A stretch of DNA of 64,000 nucleotides from Suilimivivens sp009774465 (GCA_947382645.1 CANDAE010000003.1:124001-188000); one strand, 5' to 3'; positions 17,969-28,200 are shown, counted from the stretch's first letter. Translations and numbers: made by a program. Notes: generated by a model from the sequence alone, not told the origin.

Positions 17969-18045
17969 TTTACATGCATTATAGGTAAATTGTTTTTTAC
18001 CAGGTTAGTGCGCTAAAATTTTATCAATAGAAACGTTTTTCAGGT
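17969..18045 (+). promoter_or_regulatory. Conserved upstream block, copy A (before EEP gene)
   Basis: This block is clearly similar to 20213-20275. Shared stretches include ATTATA, GTAAATTGTTTTT, TAAAATTTT and TCAATAGAAA. It offers two possible promoters: TTTACA (17969) with TGTTTT 16 bases on, or TTGTTT (17990) with TAAAAT 18 bases on. Conservation before two genes of one locus points to shared control. Confidence 0.5.
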
Positions 18046-18101
18046 CTGTTTGATTTCCAGCTTCCTTTTTTATTATACAGGAAAAAAAGGAGGTAATTTG
18101 T

Positions 18102-18827
18102 ATGAAATTATCAGTATTGTCATGGAATGTCCGTGGCGAAAATGTGAAGACAAAAGAGTATCTTGAGCATGTTTTAGGGTGGCTTAAAGATAACAGGAAT
18201 GAGGGGCAGGAGGTGGATTTTATTCTGCTGCAGGAGACTTCGGCGCAGGACCACGAGGATTCACTGTACCGTGTCTTATTGGAACCATTAGGCTACAGCG
18301 TGTTTAAATTCAGGGAACAGAGCTGCGGCCGGGGAGACTGCTATCTTTTTGCGGTGAAAAACGATTGGGCAGTGGTTGGAAATTCGGGCTATATTCCGGT
18401 TTGGAATCCTGCACAGTACAGTGGCTCCACTGTAATACGTTCTCCTTATTTTATTGAGGCGGAAAAGGACTCGGTACGGATAAGGCTTATTAATTTTCAC
18501 AATGCATTTGGTATGAACGGTATTCGTTATTCCTGTGCGGAAACATTGGCGGCAGTATTAAATCAGCAGCCGGAAGCATTTACAATCCTTGCCGGAGATT
18601 TTAATTTGCTTCAGGAGCAAATGCCGGGTTATCCTTCGCTTCGGTCTCTGATTAACAATCGTTATGATCACATTCTTACTTCCCCTGCGATGGCTTATCT
18701 GTGCGGAGAAGTGCTGGATGGAGATGACGAGGGGCGTCCGTTGTTATGGGAATATTCGGAAATGGATATAAGTTCCATCAACGGAAGTGATCATTGTGCG
18801 CTGTTTGGAAGATATCAATTGGAATGA
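18102..18827 (+). CDS. Endonuclease/exonuclease/phosphatase (EEP) family protein
   Basis: This 241-aa protein starts after ribosome site AAAGGAGG. The EEP landmarks are present in order: LSWNVRGEN near the start, DFILLQETS (metal-binding Glu), LINFHNAFGMNG, ILAGDFNLL (catalytic Asp and Asn), YDHILTS, and a terminal GSDHCAL (metal-site Asp-His). There is no signal peptide. EEP enzymes cleave phosphodiester or phosphomonoester bonds in nucleic acids, lipids or inositol phosphates; the substrate here is not evident. It lies between a conserved promoter block and the first of two paralogous 202-aa genes. Confidence 0.85.
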   Translation: MKLSVLSWNVRGENVKTKEYLEHVLGWLKDNRNEGQEVDFILLQETSAQDHEDSLYRVLLEPLGYSVFKFREQSCGRGDCYLFAVKNDWAVVGNSGYIPVWNPAQYSGSTVIRSPYFIEAEKDSVRIRLINFHNAFGMNGIRYSCAETLAAVLNQQPEAFTILAGDFNLLQEQMPGYPSLRSLINNRYDHILTSPAMAYLCGEVLDGDDEGRPLLWEYSEMDISSINGSDHCALFGRYQLE

Positions 18828-18935
18828 AAAGAATTCCAATTGAATTCCAAAGCCTGATGCTAAATTAATCTTGCATTCGGCCGGATTGCATAATGACATG
18901 TCAGAAAAATAAAAAAAGAATGGAGGAATTTTCTT

Positions 18936-19544
18936 ATGCAGAAGTATTCACTTAGTGTAACTAACAATTCAAATCTTTTTGGGAACATTTGTGTGTTCCA
19001 GACCTTGCCGAATCAGCCGGAAAACATGGTCAGCCTTGCGTGGTTCAGCGAACCTGCCCATCCGGGGACTACAGTGGAATTTGACTGGAGCATTATTTAC
19101 AATTTCGTATGGTCCCGTCAGGGCGAACTGATTCCCGGAGTTACCTTTAAGGCATCCCAGACAATTGATACGGAGCCTTCTGATATTACGAAGAATTCCA
19201 TTGGCTTTACAAAGGAGTCAGGCGCATATCGATTTATGGGAACAAACAGAACAACAAAATCAGGAACCCTTGGCATTTATACGGATCAGACCGTTCCTCA
19301 TGGAGAAGCGTCTGTCGGCGTTGGTATGTCCGGCAGCGGCACATTTGCAGTAACTGCAACTCCGAATTATAACTTTACCTTCACACCTCACCCTAAATAC
19401 TGGGTGGTATTTGGAACCTATGAAAAGGGTGAAGTTATGGATATTGAAGCGCTTACCAATACAGCAGAAATTATTTTTGAACCGGATGTTTATTCCATGA
19501 AAGCAATCTTAAAAAATGACAATACATGGGAAGTAAAAAGATAA
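18936..19544 (+). CDS. 202-aa all-beta protein A (possible RhiA-like)
   Basis: This protein is about 80% identical by eye to the 202-aa protein at 20344. The ribosome site TGGAGGAATT is kept in both. It begins KYSLSVTNNSNLFGNICVFQTLPNQ and continues with alternating polar/hydrophobic strands and many Gly/Thr, suggesting a beta-sandwich. The opening resembles my memory of RhiA, a quorum-regulated rhizosphere protein of Rhizobium, but I cannot verify this. There is no signal peptide. It sits just upstream of leaderless giant surface-type proteins, so it may be another exported factor of that locus. Confidence 0.6.
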   Translation: MQKYSLSVTNNSNLFGNICVFQTLPNQPENMVSLAWFSEPAHPGTTVEFDWSIIYNFVWSRQGELIPGVTFKASQTIDTEPSDITKNSIGFTKESGAYRFMGTNRTTKSGTLGIYTDQTVPHGEASVGVGMSGSGTFAVTATPNYNFTFTPHPKYWVVFGTYEKGEVMDIEALTNTAEIIFEPDVYSMKAILKNDNTWEVKR

Positions 19545-19561
19545 GCTGCTTAAGTTTTCAA

Positions 19562-19590
19562 ATGCCCGAATAGCAGTGTTATTCGGGCAT
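19562..19590 (+). terminator. Hairpin after protein A
   Basis: ATGCCCGAATA and TATTCGGGCAT pair perfectly over 11 bp with a 7-base loop. No T-run follows, so it may be an RNA 3'-end stabiliser or a weak terminator. The BTAD-domain gene starts 25 bases later. Confidence 0.5.
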
Positions 19591-19614
19591 TGGCTTATGG
19601 AGAACCAAAAATAA

Positions 19615-20157
19615 ATGAAAGATGATAAAATTACAATAGACTGCTTTGGTAAGTTGTCCATTAAGATGGGAAGCAGAGAAATGGGCAGTGAGATGAATTC
19701 GGAAAAAGCAAGAGAACTGATTGCATTTTTAATGACCTATGAAGGAAAGTCTGTGAAAAAGACAACAGTCTGTGATGCTCTTTGGAGCGACCACGATCCC
19801 AAACACAGTGCAGACAGCCTGTATAAGCTGGTGGATAAAATTCGTGACATGCCGATTCCTTTTCATCTGGAATGCAGACGCAATATCATTCAGCTGCATC
19901 TGGATAATGTGTGTAGTGATTTGACGGAATTTACCCGCGGCATACGCGACAGGGAAAATATCAAAGCATTGGAATCGGTAATTCCACTTTATCAGGGAAC
20001 GCTTTTTGAAGAAGAGGGATATGAGTGGATCATGGATAAAGAAGGAAAGTTTGATATGCTTTACCTGGACGCCCTGCAGTATTTGATGGATCATTACAGC
20101 AAAAAAGGCAGCAGGCACAAGTTGTTTTATTATGAAGCTTTAATGGAGCGGTTTTAA
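19615..20157 (+). CDS. BTAD/SARP-like DNA-binding regulator, short form
   Basis: This 180-aa protein has an N-terminal OmpR-like winged helix: KITIDCFGKLSIK, then SEKARELIAFLMTYEGKSV and DALWSDHDPKHSADSLYKLV, the pattern of AfsR/SARP regulators. A bacterial transcriptional activator (BTAD) helical repeat follows from about residue 100 (LTEFTRGI, LYQGTLFEEEGYEWI). Full SARPs have about 250 or more residues, so this is a short form ending inside the BTAD region. It lies between the two 202-aa paralogues and probably regulates them or the downstream giant genes. That role is inferred from position only. Confidence 0.7.
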   Translation: MKDDKITIDCFGKLSIKMGSREMGSEMNSEKARELIAFLMTYEGKSVKKTTVCDALWSDHDPKHSADSLYKLVDKIRDMPIPFHLECRRNIIQLHLDNVCSDLTEFTRGIRDRENIKALESVIPLYQGTLFEEEGYEWIMDKEGKFDMLYLDALQYLMDHYSKKGSRHKLFYYEALMERF

Positions 20158-20179
20158 GAACATTTTGATAGGAAAAAAG

Positions 20180-20211
20180 CAGCGCGGCATCTGGGATGCG
20201 GCGCTGTTTTT
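20180..20211 (+). terminator. Rho-independent terminator after the BTAD gene
   Basis: CAGCGCGGCATC and GATGCGGCGCTG form a 12-bp stem with one mismatch and a 3-base loop, followed by TTTTT. It separates the BTAD gene from the second promoter block. Confidence 0.8.
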
Positions 20212-20212
20212 G

Positions 20213-20275
20213 TGAACATGTATTATAAGTAAATTGTTTTTGCCAAAAGAGTATGTTAAAATTTTGTCAATAGAA
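20213..20275 (+). promoter_or_regulatory. Conserved upstream block, copy B (before protein B)
   Basis: This is the second copy of the block at 17969-18045. TTGTTT (20234-20239), 17 bases, then TAAAAT (20257-20262) would be a sigma-A promoter. Alternatively TGAACA with TGTTTT 16 bases on matches the spacing of the TTTACA-N16 sites, but poorly. Confidence 0.45.
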
Positions 20276-20343
20276 ATTTATTTGTGCGTCAGCCAAAGAC
20301 GAGGAAATAGAAATTTCATATATAAGAAAATGGAGGAATTTTT

Positions 20344-20952
20344 ATGCAGAAGTATTCACTTAGTGTAACCAACAATTCAAACTCTTTTGGAAATATATGT
20401 GTGTTCCAGACGCTGCCGAACCAACCGGAAAATATGGCCAGTCTTGTATGGTTCAGCAAGCCTGCGCATCCTGGTACTACAGTGGAATTTGACTGGAACA
20501 CTGATTACAGTTTCATATGGTCCCATGAGGGCGAATTAGCTCCCGGCGCTACTTTTAATGCATCCCAGACGATTGATGCGGGGCCTTCTGATATTACAAA
20601 GAATTCCATCGGCTTTACAAAGGAGTCAGGTACGTACCGTTTTGTAGAGACAAACAGAACAACAAAAGCAGGAAGACTTGGCATTTATACAGATCAGACT
20701 GTTCCTCATGGCGAAGCATCTGTCGGCATTGGTATGTCCGGCAGCGGTGCATTTGCAGTATCTGCAACACCGAATTATAACTTCACTTTCCTGCCGCATC
20801 CCAAATACTGGGTAGCATTAGGAAACTATGAAAAGGGTGAAGTCCTGGATATTGAGTCTTTAACTAATACAGCAGAAATTACTTTTGAACCGGATGTTTA
20901 TTCTATGAAAGCAGTATTAGAAAATGACAATGTTTGGGAAATTAAAAAATAA
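20344..20952 (+). CDS. 202-aa all-beta protein B (paralogue of protein A)
   Basis: Same length and fold features as protein A, with the opening KYSLSVTNNSNSFGNICVFQ. Differences are spread evenly, so the duplication is not very recent. The ribosome site TGGAGGAATT is identical. Its upstream block duplicates the one that stands before the EEP gene, suggesting that a promoter-plus-gene unit was copied and that the EEP gene was inserted in one copy or lost from the other. No signal peptide and no membrane segment. Confidence 0.6.
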   Translation: MQKYSLSVTNNSNSFGNICVFQTLPNQPENMASLVWFSKPAHPGTTVEFDWNTDYSFIWSHEGELAPGATFNASQTIDAGPSDITKNSIGFTKESGTYRFVETNRTTKAGRLGIYTDQTVPHGEASVGIGMSGSGAFAVSATPNYNFTFLPHPKYWVALGNYEKGEVLDIESLTNTAEITFEPDVYSMKAVLENDNVWEIKK

Positions 20953-21082
20953 GCAGAGTATTGAATAAATTGGTGGATAAAATCCATGATTTAATGGATT
21001 TTGAGGATTATATATAAAAGGCAGTGTGATATCTGGTGATACGCATTGCTTTTTATTTTTGTTTAATTTTTTTGATTTGATA

Positions 21083-21110
21083 TTTACAAATATCTTATTA
21101 TTACCTCTTT
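21083..21110 (+). promoter_or_regulatory. TTTACA-N16-CTCTTT promoter before the GLUG/RHS genes
   Basis: TTTACA (21083-21088), exactly 16 bases, CTCTTT (21105-21110), about 35 bases before the GLUG ribosome site and start region. The same two hexamers at the same spacing stand before the lysis cassette at 47781. TTTACA is the reported -35 hallmark of TcdR/BotR/UviA-type sigma factors, and a sigma of that size is encoded at 47253. Confidence 0.7.
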
Positions 21111-21151
21111 ACTATATAGCCGGCAAAATTATGGAAAGGAAGGGTAATGAT

Positions 21152-24100
21152 ATGGATACAAATTTAGAGGAAAACAGGGTAATTTTTACAGCGGGAGATG
21201 GTACAGCGGAAAATCCCTTTATTATTTTAGACAGGAGCGGGCTTGAAGCTGTTTCTGATAATTTATCTGCCCACTATAAGCTGGGGGCGGATATTGATCT
21301 TTTGGGAGAGGAGTTTACGCCGATAGGGACCTCTTCATTATATTTCAGCGGAACCCTTGACGGGGGAGGCCATGCAGTGAGGGGACTGAAAGTGGCGGCG
21401 GACGGCTATGCAGGGCTGTTTGGAAAAGCCAGCGGTGCGGCGTTTAAGGATCTGAGAATAGAAGAGGCGGAAGTAGAGTCCACGAAAAGCTATGCCGGAA
21501 TCCTTGCAGGAAGCATAAACGGAGGAAGCATCACAGGATGCAGCGTGTCAGGAACGCTTGCAGGGAAGGACTTAACCGGAGGCTATGCGGGAGAAGCGTC
21601 AGGAAATGTAAAGGTGCAGGAATGCCGCATGGAGGGAAGCGTCAGGGCGTCAGGAAACACTGGAGGATTTTTCGGAAAGGTGTCAGGAACGACAGAAGCG
21701 GAAAAGTGCCGTGTTTCAGGGAATGTGTCAGGCTATGAGAATGTAGGAGGCTTCGCCGGGTGGATATCGGGAAAAAGCGGAACCTTAAAGGAGTGCAGCG
21801 CATCCGGAGAGATCCAGGGAAGCAGCTGTGTGGGAGGCCTTATAGGAAAGATGGAAGGGTACACAGCCATTGAAAACAGCTATGCGTCAGGAAGCGTGTC
21901 CGCCAGCGGAAGGGACGGGTATGCAGGAGGACTTGTAGGCTACCGCACATATGGAACCCTCACAAACTGTTATGCGGCCTGCCGGATGAGCGGGAAAGCG
22001 AAGGGGCTGATGAATCATGCATCATATGATACCGTAACAAACTCCTACTATGACAGCCAGCTGGCGGGAGAGGGGAAAAACGATTTATATAATGTAGGGA
22101 AGCTGACTTCGGCCTTTATGAGAAGAGGATTTTTAAAGGCCTGGGATTTTGAGGAAGTCTGGGAAGTAGAGGAAGGGGAGAGCTACCCGTACCTTAAGTG
22201 GGAAGGAGAAAGCGGAAAGAGGAAGGCGGACATTGGAGAGATTATGGGAGGAGACGGGACGGAAGGAAATCCGTACCGGATCGGAACAGGCGGAGGCCTT
22301 AAGAGCATTATGTATGAGCTTTCAGGGAAGTACCTGATGGTGAATGACATAGACCTTATGGGAGAGACATTTACGCCGATAGGAACCTCTTCATTATATT
22401 TCAGCGGAACCCTTGACGGGGGAGGCCATGCAGTGAAAGGACTGAAAGTGGCGGCGGACGGCTATGCAGGGCTGTTTGGAAAAGCCAGCGGTGCGGCGTT
22501 TAAGGATCTGAGAATAGAAGAGGCGGAAGTAGAGTCCACGAAAAGCTATGCCGGAATCCTTGCAGGAAGCATAAACGGAGGAAGCATCACAGGATGCAGC
22601 GTGTCAGGAACGCTTGCAGGGAAGGACTTAACCGGAGGCTATGCGGGAGAAGCGTCAGGAAATGTAAAGGTGCAGGAATGCCGCATGGAGGGAAGCGTCA
22701 GGGCGTCAGGAAACACTGGAGGATTTTTCGGAAAGGTGTCAGGAACGACAGAAGCGGAAAAGTGCCGTGTTTCAGGGAATGTGTCAGGCTATGAGAATGT
22801 AGGAGGCTTCGCCGGGTGGATATCGGGAAAAAGCGGAACCTTAAAGGAGTGCAGCGCATCCGGAGAGATCCAGGGAAGCAGCTGTGTGGGAGGCCTTATA
22901 GGAAAGATGGAAGGGTACACAGCCATTGAAAACAGCTATGCGTCAGGAAGCGTGTCCGCCAGCGGAAGGGACGGGTATGCAGGAGGACTTGTAGGCTACC
23001 GCACATATGGAACCCTCACAAACTGTTATGCGGCCTGCCGGATGAGCGGGAAAGCGAAGGGGCTGATGAATCATGCATCATATGATACCGTAACAAACTC
23101 CTACTATGACAGCCAGCTGGCGGGAGAGGGGAAAAACGATTTATATAATGTAGGGAAGCTGACTTCGGCCTTTATGAGAAGAGGATTTTTAAAGGCCTGG
23201 GATTTTGAGGAAGTCTGGGAAGTAGAGGAAGGGGAGAGCTACCCGTACCTTAAGTGGGAAGGAGAAAGCGGAAAGAGGAAGGCGGACATTGGAGAGATTA
23301 TGGGAGGAGACGGGACGGAAGGAAATCCGTACCGGATCGGAACAGGCGGAGGCCTTAAGAGCATTATGTATGAGCTTTCAGGGAAGTACCTGATGGTGAA
23401 TGACATAGACCTTATGGGAGAGACATTTACGCCGATAGGAACCTCTTCATTATATTTCAGCGGAACCCTTGACGGGGATGGACATGCAGTAAGAGGGCTG
23501 AAGGTGGCAGCGGAAGGTTATGCAGGGCTGTTTGGAAAAGCCAGCGGTGCGGCGTTTAAGGATCTGACGATAGAAGAAGCGGAAGTAGAATCCACGAAAA
23601 GCTATGTCGGAATCCTTGCAGGATATCTATCAGGAGGAAATGTCCTTCGGTGTAACGTACAGGGAAGTGTATCAGGGAAAGAATATGTTGGAGGAATTGC
23701 CGGGTATGCAAGTGGGGGTAATATCATAGGATGCCAAGTATTGGGAGAATTAATAGGAAGCTCTTATACTGGAGGAATTTTAGGAATTTTGACGGGAAAT
23801 AGCGGAAAGCTACAGGGATGCAGCTGGGAAGGAATTGTAAGAGGAGGAGCTAATGCAGGAGGACTTACGGGAAACTTGACTAGTGGAAATATTTTTAGTT
23901 GTTTTGCAAGAACAGACGTGGAGGGAACTGAAAATGTGGGAGGACTTGTAGGAGAATTGATGGGGAGAGTGGAAGATAGCTATGCAATAGGAAAAGTAGC
24001 ATCGAAAACTGGGAAAAATACTATTGGCGGAATTGCAGGATACAGCAAGTCATCAACCATTAAAAACAGCTACGCATCAGCGCAGATAAGCAGCAATGGT

Positions 24101-25123
24101 CAGGGATTAGCCTACGTTTATTCTTTCACTACAATCCAAAACTCCTTCTTTGACAGCGACATTGCCGGAAAAACATCTCCAGCCAGTCAGGCGAGAACAA
24201 CCCAGCAAATGTTCAGTAAGGATACCTATACAGGCTGGGATATGGAAAGCATTTGGGAACATGAGGAAGGCGCATATCCTCTGTTAAGAAAAATAGAGTT
24301 CCTGAAGAATCAGCTTTTTGAATTACAAGTTCATAACCGAACCTGGCATTCCGTAATCGTTAGATGGGCAGCTATCTCAGGTGCTGCAGAATATGAACTG
24401 CACTTTAATGGAGAGGTCAGAAAGCTTTCTGAGCCGGAAGTGTTCATAGAAGATCTTCTCCCTGACACAGACTATGAATTAAAAATCATAGCAAAGTTGG
24501 ATGATTCGATTCAGGTAACATCCAAAATCTTAAATTTAAGGACCAGAAAGATATCTGCTGTCAAAGGTTTTCACAGTACGCACAAGGAAGAGAATTCTAT
24601 TACCCTTACTTGGGATCAGATTGCCGAAGCGCAAGGGTATGAAGTGATTTATGGTGATAACGTCATATTGACAGATACAAATACATGCACACTGACAGAA
24701 TTAAATAACGACGTGCCTTATGTGATTTCAGTTAGAGCACTCCTTGCAGATGGCGGAGAACTGATAAGCAGCCCGATTGTGGAAAAGATATATGAACTGG
24801 AGCCTCAAACAGATTATGCTGGAGGGTTTTTGGCAAAATGTGAAGGGCAGACATGGTTTATAGACGAAGTGGAAAATCTGCTGAACCAGAAAGGAAAATC
24901 TATCTGTACAGTAAGTTCCAAAGACGATTTTTCTGCGATATATGCACTGAATCTTTCAGATCGGGGAATCAGTGGACAGATACCTTCGGCCATTGGAGAA
25001 CTTTATCAGTTAAGGTATTTGTATTTGGCGGATAACAATTTAAGCGGCCAGCTGCCAAAGGAAATGGATACCCTTGCATACTTGACAGGACAGGATTTGT
25101 CGGGAAATCAGTTTACAGAATAA
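21152..25123 (+). CDS. Giant GLUG-repeat/FN3/LRR protein without signal peptide
   Basis: The start was set at ATG 21152 (ribosome site GGAAGG), giving 1323 aa; longer frames begin inside the promoter. Residues ~10-1040 are repeated GLUG-type beta-helix units (GYAGLFGKASG, GGLVGYRTYG, GGIAGYASGG), as found in surface adhesins and IgA protease families. Two 352-residue blocks are near identical and a third diverges. About residues 1060-1220 are two FN3-like domains, and the C-terminus is a plant-type LRR stub (LNLSDRGISGQIPSAIGEL). No signal peptide, LPxTG or membrane segment is visible, although the architecture is that of an extracellular protein. Export by an unconventional route is implied. 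Confidence 0.8.
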   Translation: MDTNLEENRVIFTAGDGTAENPFIILDRSGLEAVSDNLSAHYKLGADIDLLGEEFTPIGTSSLYFSGTLDGGGHAVRGLKVAADGYAGLFGKASGAAFKDLRIEEAEVESTKSYAGILAGSINGGSITGCSVSGTLAGKDLTGGYAGEASGNVKVQECRMEGSVRASGNTGGFFGKVSGTTEAEKCRVSGNVSGYENVGGFAGWISGKSGTLKECSASGEIQGSSCVGGLIGKMEGYTAIENSYASGSVSASGRDGYAGGLVGYRTYGTLTNCYAACRMSGKAKGLMNHASYDTVTNSYYDSQLAGEGKNDLYNVGKLTSAFMRRGFLKAWDFEEVWEVEEGESYPYLKWEGESGKRKADIGEIMGGDGTEGNPYRIGTGGGLKSIMYELSGKYLMVNDIDLMGETFTPIGTSSLYFSGTLDGGGHAVKGLKVAADGYAGLFGKASGAAFKDLRIEEAEVESTKSYAGILAGSINGGSITGCSVSGTLAGKDLTGGYAGEASGNVKVQECRMEGSVRASGNTGGFFGKVSGTTEAEKCRVSGNVSGYENVGGFAGWISGKSGTLKECSASGEIQGSSCVGGLIGKMEGYTAIENSYASGSVSASGRDGYAGGLVGYRTYGTLTNCYAACRMSGKAKGLMNHASYDTVTNSYYDSQLAGEGKNDLYNVGKLTSAFMRRGFLKAWDFEEVWEVEEGESYPYLKWEGESGKRKADIGEIMGGDGTEGNPYRIGTGGGLKSIMYELSGKYLMVNDIDLMGETFTPIGTSSLYFSGTLDGDGHAVRGLKVAAEGYAGLFGKASGAAFKDLTIEEAEVESTKSYVGILAGYLSGGNVLRCNVQGSVSGKEYVGGIAGYASGGNIIGCQVLGELIGSSYTGGILGILTGNSGKLQGCSWEGIVRGGANAGGLTGNLTSGNIFSCFARTDVEGTENVGGLVGELMGRVEDSYAIGKVASKTGKNTIGGIAGYSKSSTIKNSYASAQISSNGQGLAYVYSFTTIQNSFFDSDIAGKTSPASQARTTQQMFSKDTYTGWDMESIWEHEEGAYPLLRKIEFLKNQLFELQVHNRTWHSVIVRWAAISGAAEYELHFNGEVRKLSEPEVFIEDLLPDTDYELKIIAKLDDSIQVTSKILNLRTRKISAVKGFHSTHKEENSITLTWDQIAEAQGYEVIYGDNVILTDTNTCTLTELNNDVPYVISVRALLADGGELISSPIVEKIYELEPQTDYAGGFLAKCEGQTWFIDEVENLLNQKGKSICTVSSKDDFSAIYALNLSDRGISGQIPSAIGELYQLRYLYLADNNLSGQLPKEMDTLAYLTGQDLSGNQFTE
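21317..23624 (+). repeat. 1056-bp in-frame tandem repeat inside the GLUG gene
   Basis: Copy 1 is 21317-22372, copy 2 is 22373-23428, and a partial, diverging copy 3 runs 23429 to about 23624. Copies 1 and 2 differ only at a few bases near their starts. The unit is 352 codons, so gain or loss by recombination keeps the frame. Such identity implies recent duplication or ongoing gene conversion. Confidence 0.95.
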
Positions 25124-25180
25124 AAATCTATTAATTAAAAAAGTTTGTGAATAAGAAGATTTACAACATTTGCGACAGCC

Positions 25181-25208
25181 TTCAAGGTCAGGCAAATCTG
25201 ACCTTGAA
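25181..25208 (+). other. Perfect hairpin between the GLUG and RHS genes
   Basis: TTCAAGGTCAG and CTGACCTTGAA form an 11-bp perfect stem with a 6-base loop, without a T-run. It lies in the 124-base gap between the two giant genes, 40 bases before the RHS start. It may adjust mRNA stability or read-through. A TTTACA lies at 25160 but has no matching -10. Confidence 0.5.
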
Positions 25209-25247
25209 CTGCTGCTCAAAAAAATAAGAAAGGAATGGGTAAAATTT

Positions 25248-28200
25248 ATGGAACAATTAAATTTAAGATACACAATAAACAGTGATGGTTCAATCACAGC
25301 CAGCTGGGATAGTATACCTAATGCGGTGGAATATAGCGCATATATGTATGCAGAAAATGGAGGCGTGATTTATTATGAAAAACACTTAACAGTTACATCT
25401 TATACAAGTCGGTCGAATCTGGAAGCAAATACGATTTATAGAATAGTAGTGACAACATATGCTCTTTCTAACGTGCCGATATCAGATGGGGTAAGAATAT
25501 TGCTGCCATCAGATTTTTACAACAATGTCCCTCTGGATATTCCTCAAAATATAAATGCAGCTGCAGGCCCTGTGTCTGTAGATATAAGTTTTGACAAAGT
25601 GGTAAGAGCCAGTGGATACGATATTCTTTTAGATGGGACTATCTATAGTATTACAAGTAACCTTGGCAGGATAACTAAAACAATCAGCGGCCTTACGCCG
25701 AAAACAAATTATTCCTATGCTGTACGTGCAAAAAACAGTACCAAAACGGGAGAGTATAGTCAGACAAGAACGTTTACTACCCCGGCAGTAAGTCCAGCAG
25801 CGCCTACAGGAATTACAAAGTCAGTTACGCAAAACTCTGTGACTATAAGCTGGAATCCGGTGCAGACAGCAACAATGTATGACATTGTATTTAATGGGAC
25901 GAAGTATACCATAGGAGCTACATCAAGAACCTTTACCGGATTATACCCGGGCACAAGCTATCCTTTTAAAATTCGTGGTGTAAATTCAGATGCGGATGGA
26001 ATCTATACCCATGAAATGACGGCCACCACCGCACCACAGGTTCCCACAGGAATCAGCGCAGTAAGTACAGACACTACGATTACGATTAACTGGAATGCTG
26101 TGCAGGGCGCGACGAGTTATTTCGTTTATTTCAGGGATCAGGAGATTGCTGTGCAGGGTACAGACACCAGTACAACATTTACAAACTTAACACCCAACAC
26201 GTCATACACCTATAAAGTATGTGCGAGCAGTGCAGATGGAAGGAGCCCGTACAGTTCTGAGATGACGGCGAAGACCACGCCGCCCGGACCGTCAATGCCC
26301 GAAGAAGCGACGCAGACTTCTACGGAAAATTCAGTTACGCTTAACTGGAATGCAGTAAACGGGGCTACCAGCTATGACATTATATTTGACGGACAGACTT
26401 ACCATGTAACAAGAAATACAATAACCATTAACAGTCTGGCGCCTAATACCAGTTATACCTATCGGGTACGGGCAAACAATGCCAACGGTTCCAGTGAATA
26501 TGGACCGGCGAAAACAGTAAAAACAGCGCCGACAACACCGGCTGCGCCAAATGAATCAGCCACAAAAAATTCAATTACGATTAGCTGGAGCGCTGTTCCG
26601 GGAGCAGTCAGCTATGACATTTTGTTTAATGGAACTACCTATAGAGTTACAGGAACATCCAAGACCATTGAAGGACTTTCGGCAGGGCAAAGCTATTCCT
26701 ATCAGATCAGGGCAAACAACGCAGACGGTTCCAGCTCTTACAGCGAGCCTAAAACAGTATCTACGATTCCAGAGGCGCCGGGAAGAGTAGGCGGTGTCAG
26801 TGCCAGAGCGGATACAGAATCGGTAAGTATCACATGGGGAGCAGTCCCCAGGGCTGACAGCTATGAAATATTACTTGGAAGCACAATTTACGAAGCAACA
26901 GGAACAACGATCACCATAAGTGGATTAAAACCTTATACCGAATATACGTGCCAAGTGCGTGCCAAAAATGCAGGAGGTGTGGGTTCATATTCTGTTGCTG
27001 AGAAAATCAGAACGTTGATGAAGGCTCCGGATAATATCACAACCACAGCCACAAAAAATTCAGTTACAATTAGCTGGAGTGCATCTTTGGGAGCTATCAG
27101 CTATGATGTATTGTTTAATGGAAAAACTACCTTTGGCATAAAGACTACTTCCTATACCGTTACTGGTCTGACTAAGGGCACTACCTATAGTTATTCAATA
27201 TGTGCAAGGAATTCATTAACTTCCAGTGCGTACAGTCCGACAGCAACAGTAACAACAATTCCGGATGCACCGGGAATGCCTGCAAATGTGAAGGCAAGCG
27301 CCGCTGCAAATTCAGTTACACTTAGCTGGAGTGCAGCAGAAAGAGCAACAGGATATGATGTTTATCTTGGCGGCAACGTTTATGATGCCACTGGCACAGA
27401 AACGACGATTACAGGATTGTCTTCGAATGCCAGTTATACCTATCAGGTGCGTGCTAAAAATCCAGGCGGTACCAGTGCATATACTGCATCTCAAAGGATT
27501 ACCACGATGCTGGCAATACCGAAAATTATCAATCTTACTGTTAACATGTATAGCATTACAGCAAAGTGGGGTTCTGTAAGTGGAGCAAACAGATATGAAG
27601 TGTCATTTAATGGAACTACCAGCATTATATATGGAACCAGCAAAACATTTTTAGACCTGACTCCGGGAACAAATTATACTTTTGCGATAAGAGCACTAAG
27701 TGCATCAAACAGTAGTGAATATTCTGAGATGCAGACACTGCGAACCATTCCAACTGCACCCACGACACCGACAAATATCAAAGCAGCCGCCACAGCAGAA
27801 TCCGCTACGGTTACCTGGAATGCAGTATCGGGCGCAGACCGCTATGAGGTGTTGTTTAACAATAAGACTTATTCAACTGAGACACCATCTATTACAATAA
27901 CCGGGCTTACAGCAAATACAAGCTATACCTACAGGGTGTGCGCTAAAAATACAGGCGGCACCAGCTCCTATTCTGCCAGCCAGACCATAAAGACGCTGGA
28001 AAAAGTTCCGGAAACTCCTGTAAATGTACGTGCAACATCTACTTCGTACACTGTTACAGTAATGTGGAATTCAACAACATGGGCGTCCAGTTATGATGTT
28101 CTTATAGGGGGGAGCACCTATAATACGACGGGTACCTATTTCACAAAAAGCGGACTGTCTGCGGACAGCAGTTATACTTACCAGGTGAGGGCTAAAAATT

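Noticed and set aside
21317..23624. Tandem repeats as a CRISPR array.
   Set aside because: The units are 1056 bp, coding and without spacers. The 39-bp units at 46.8-47.2 kb also lack regular spacers, and no cas gene is present.
25160..25187. TTTACA before the RHS start as a further sigma site.
   Set aside because: The bases 15-17 positions downstream read TTCAAGG, unlike CTCTTT, so only the -35 half is present.
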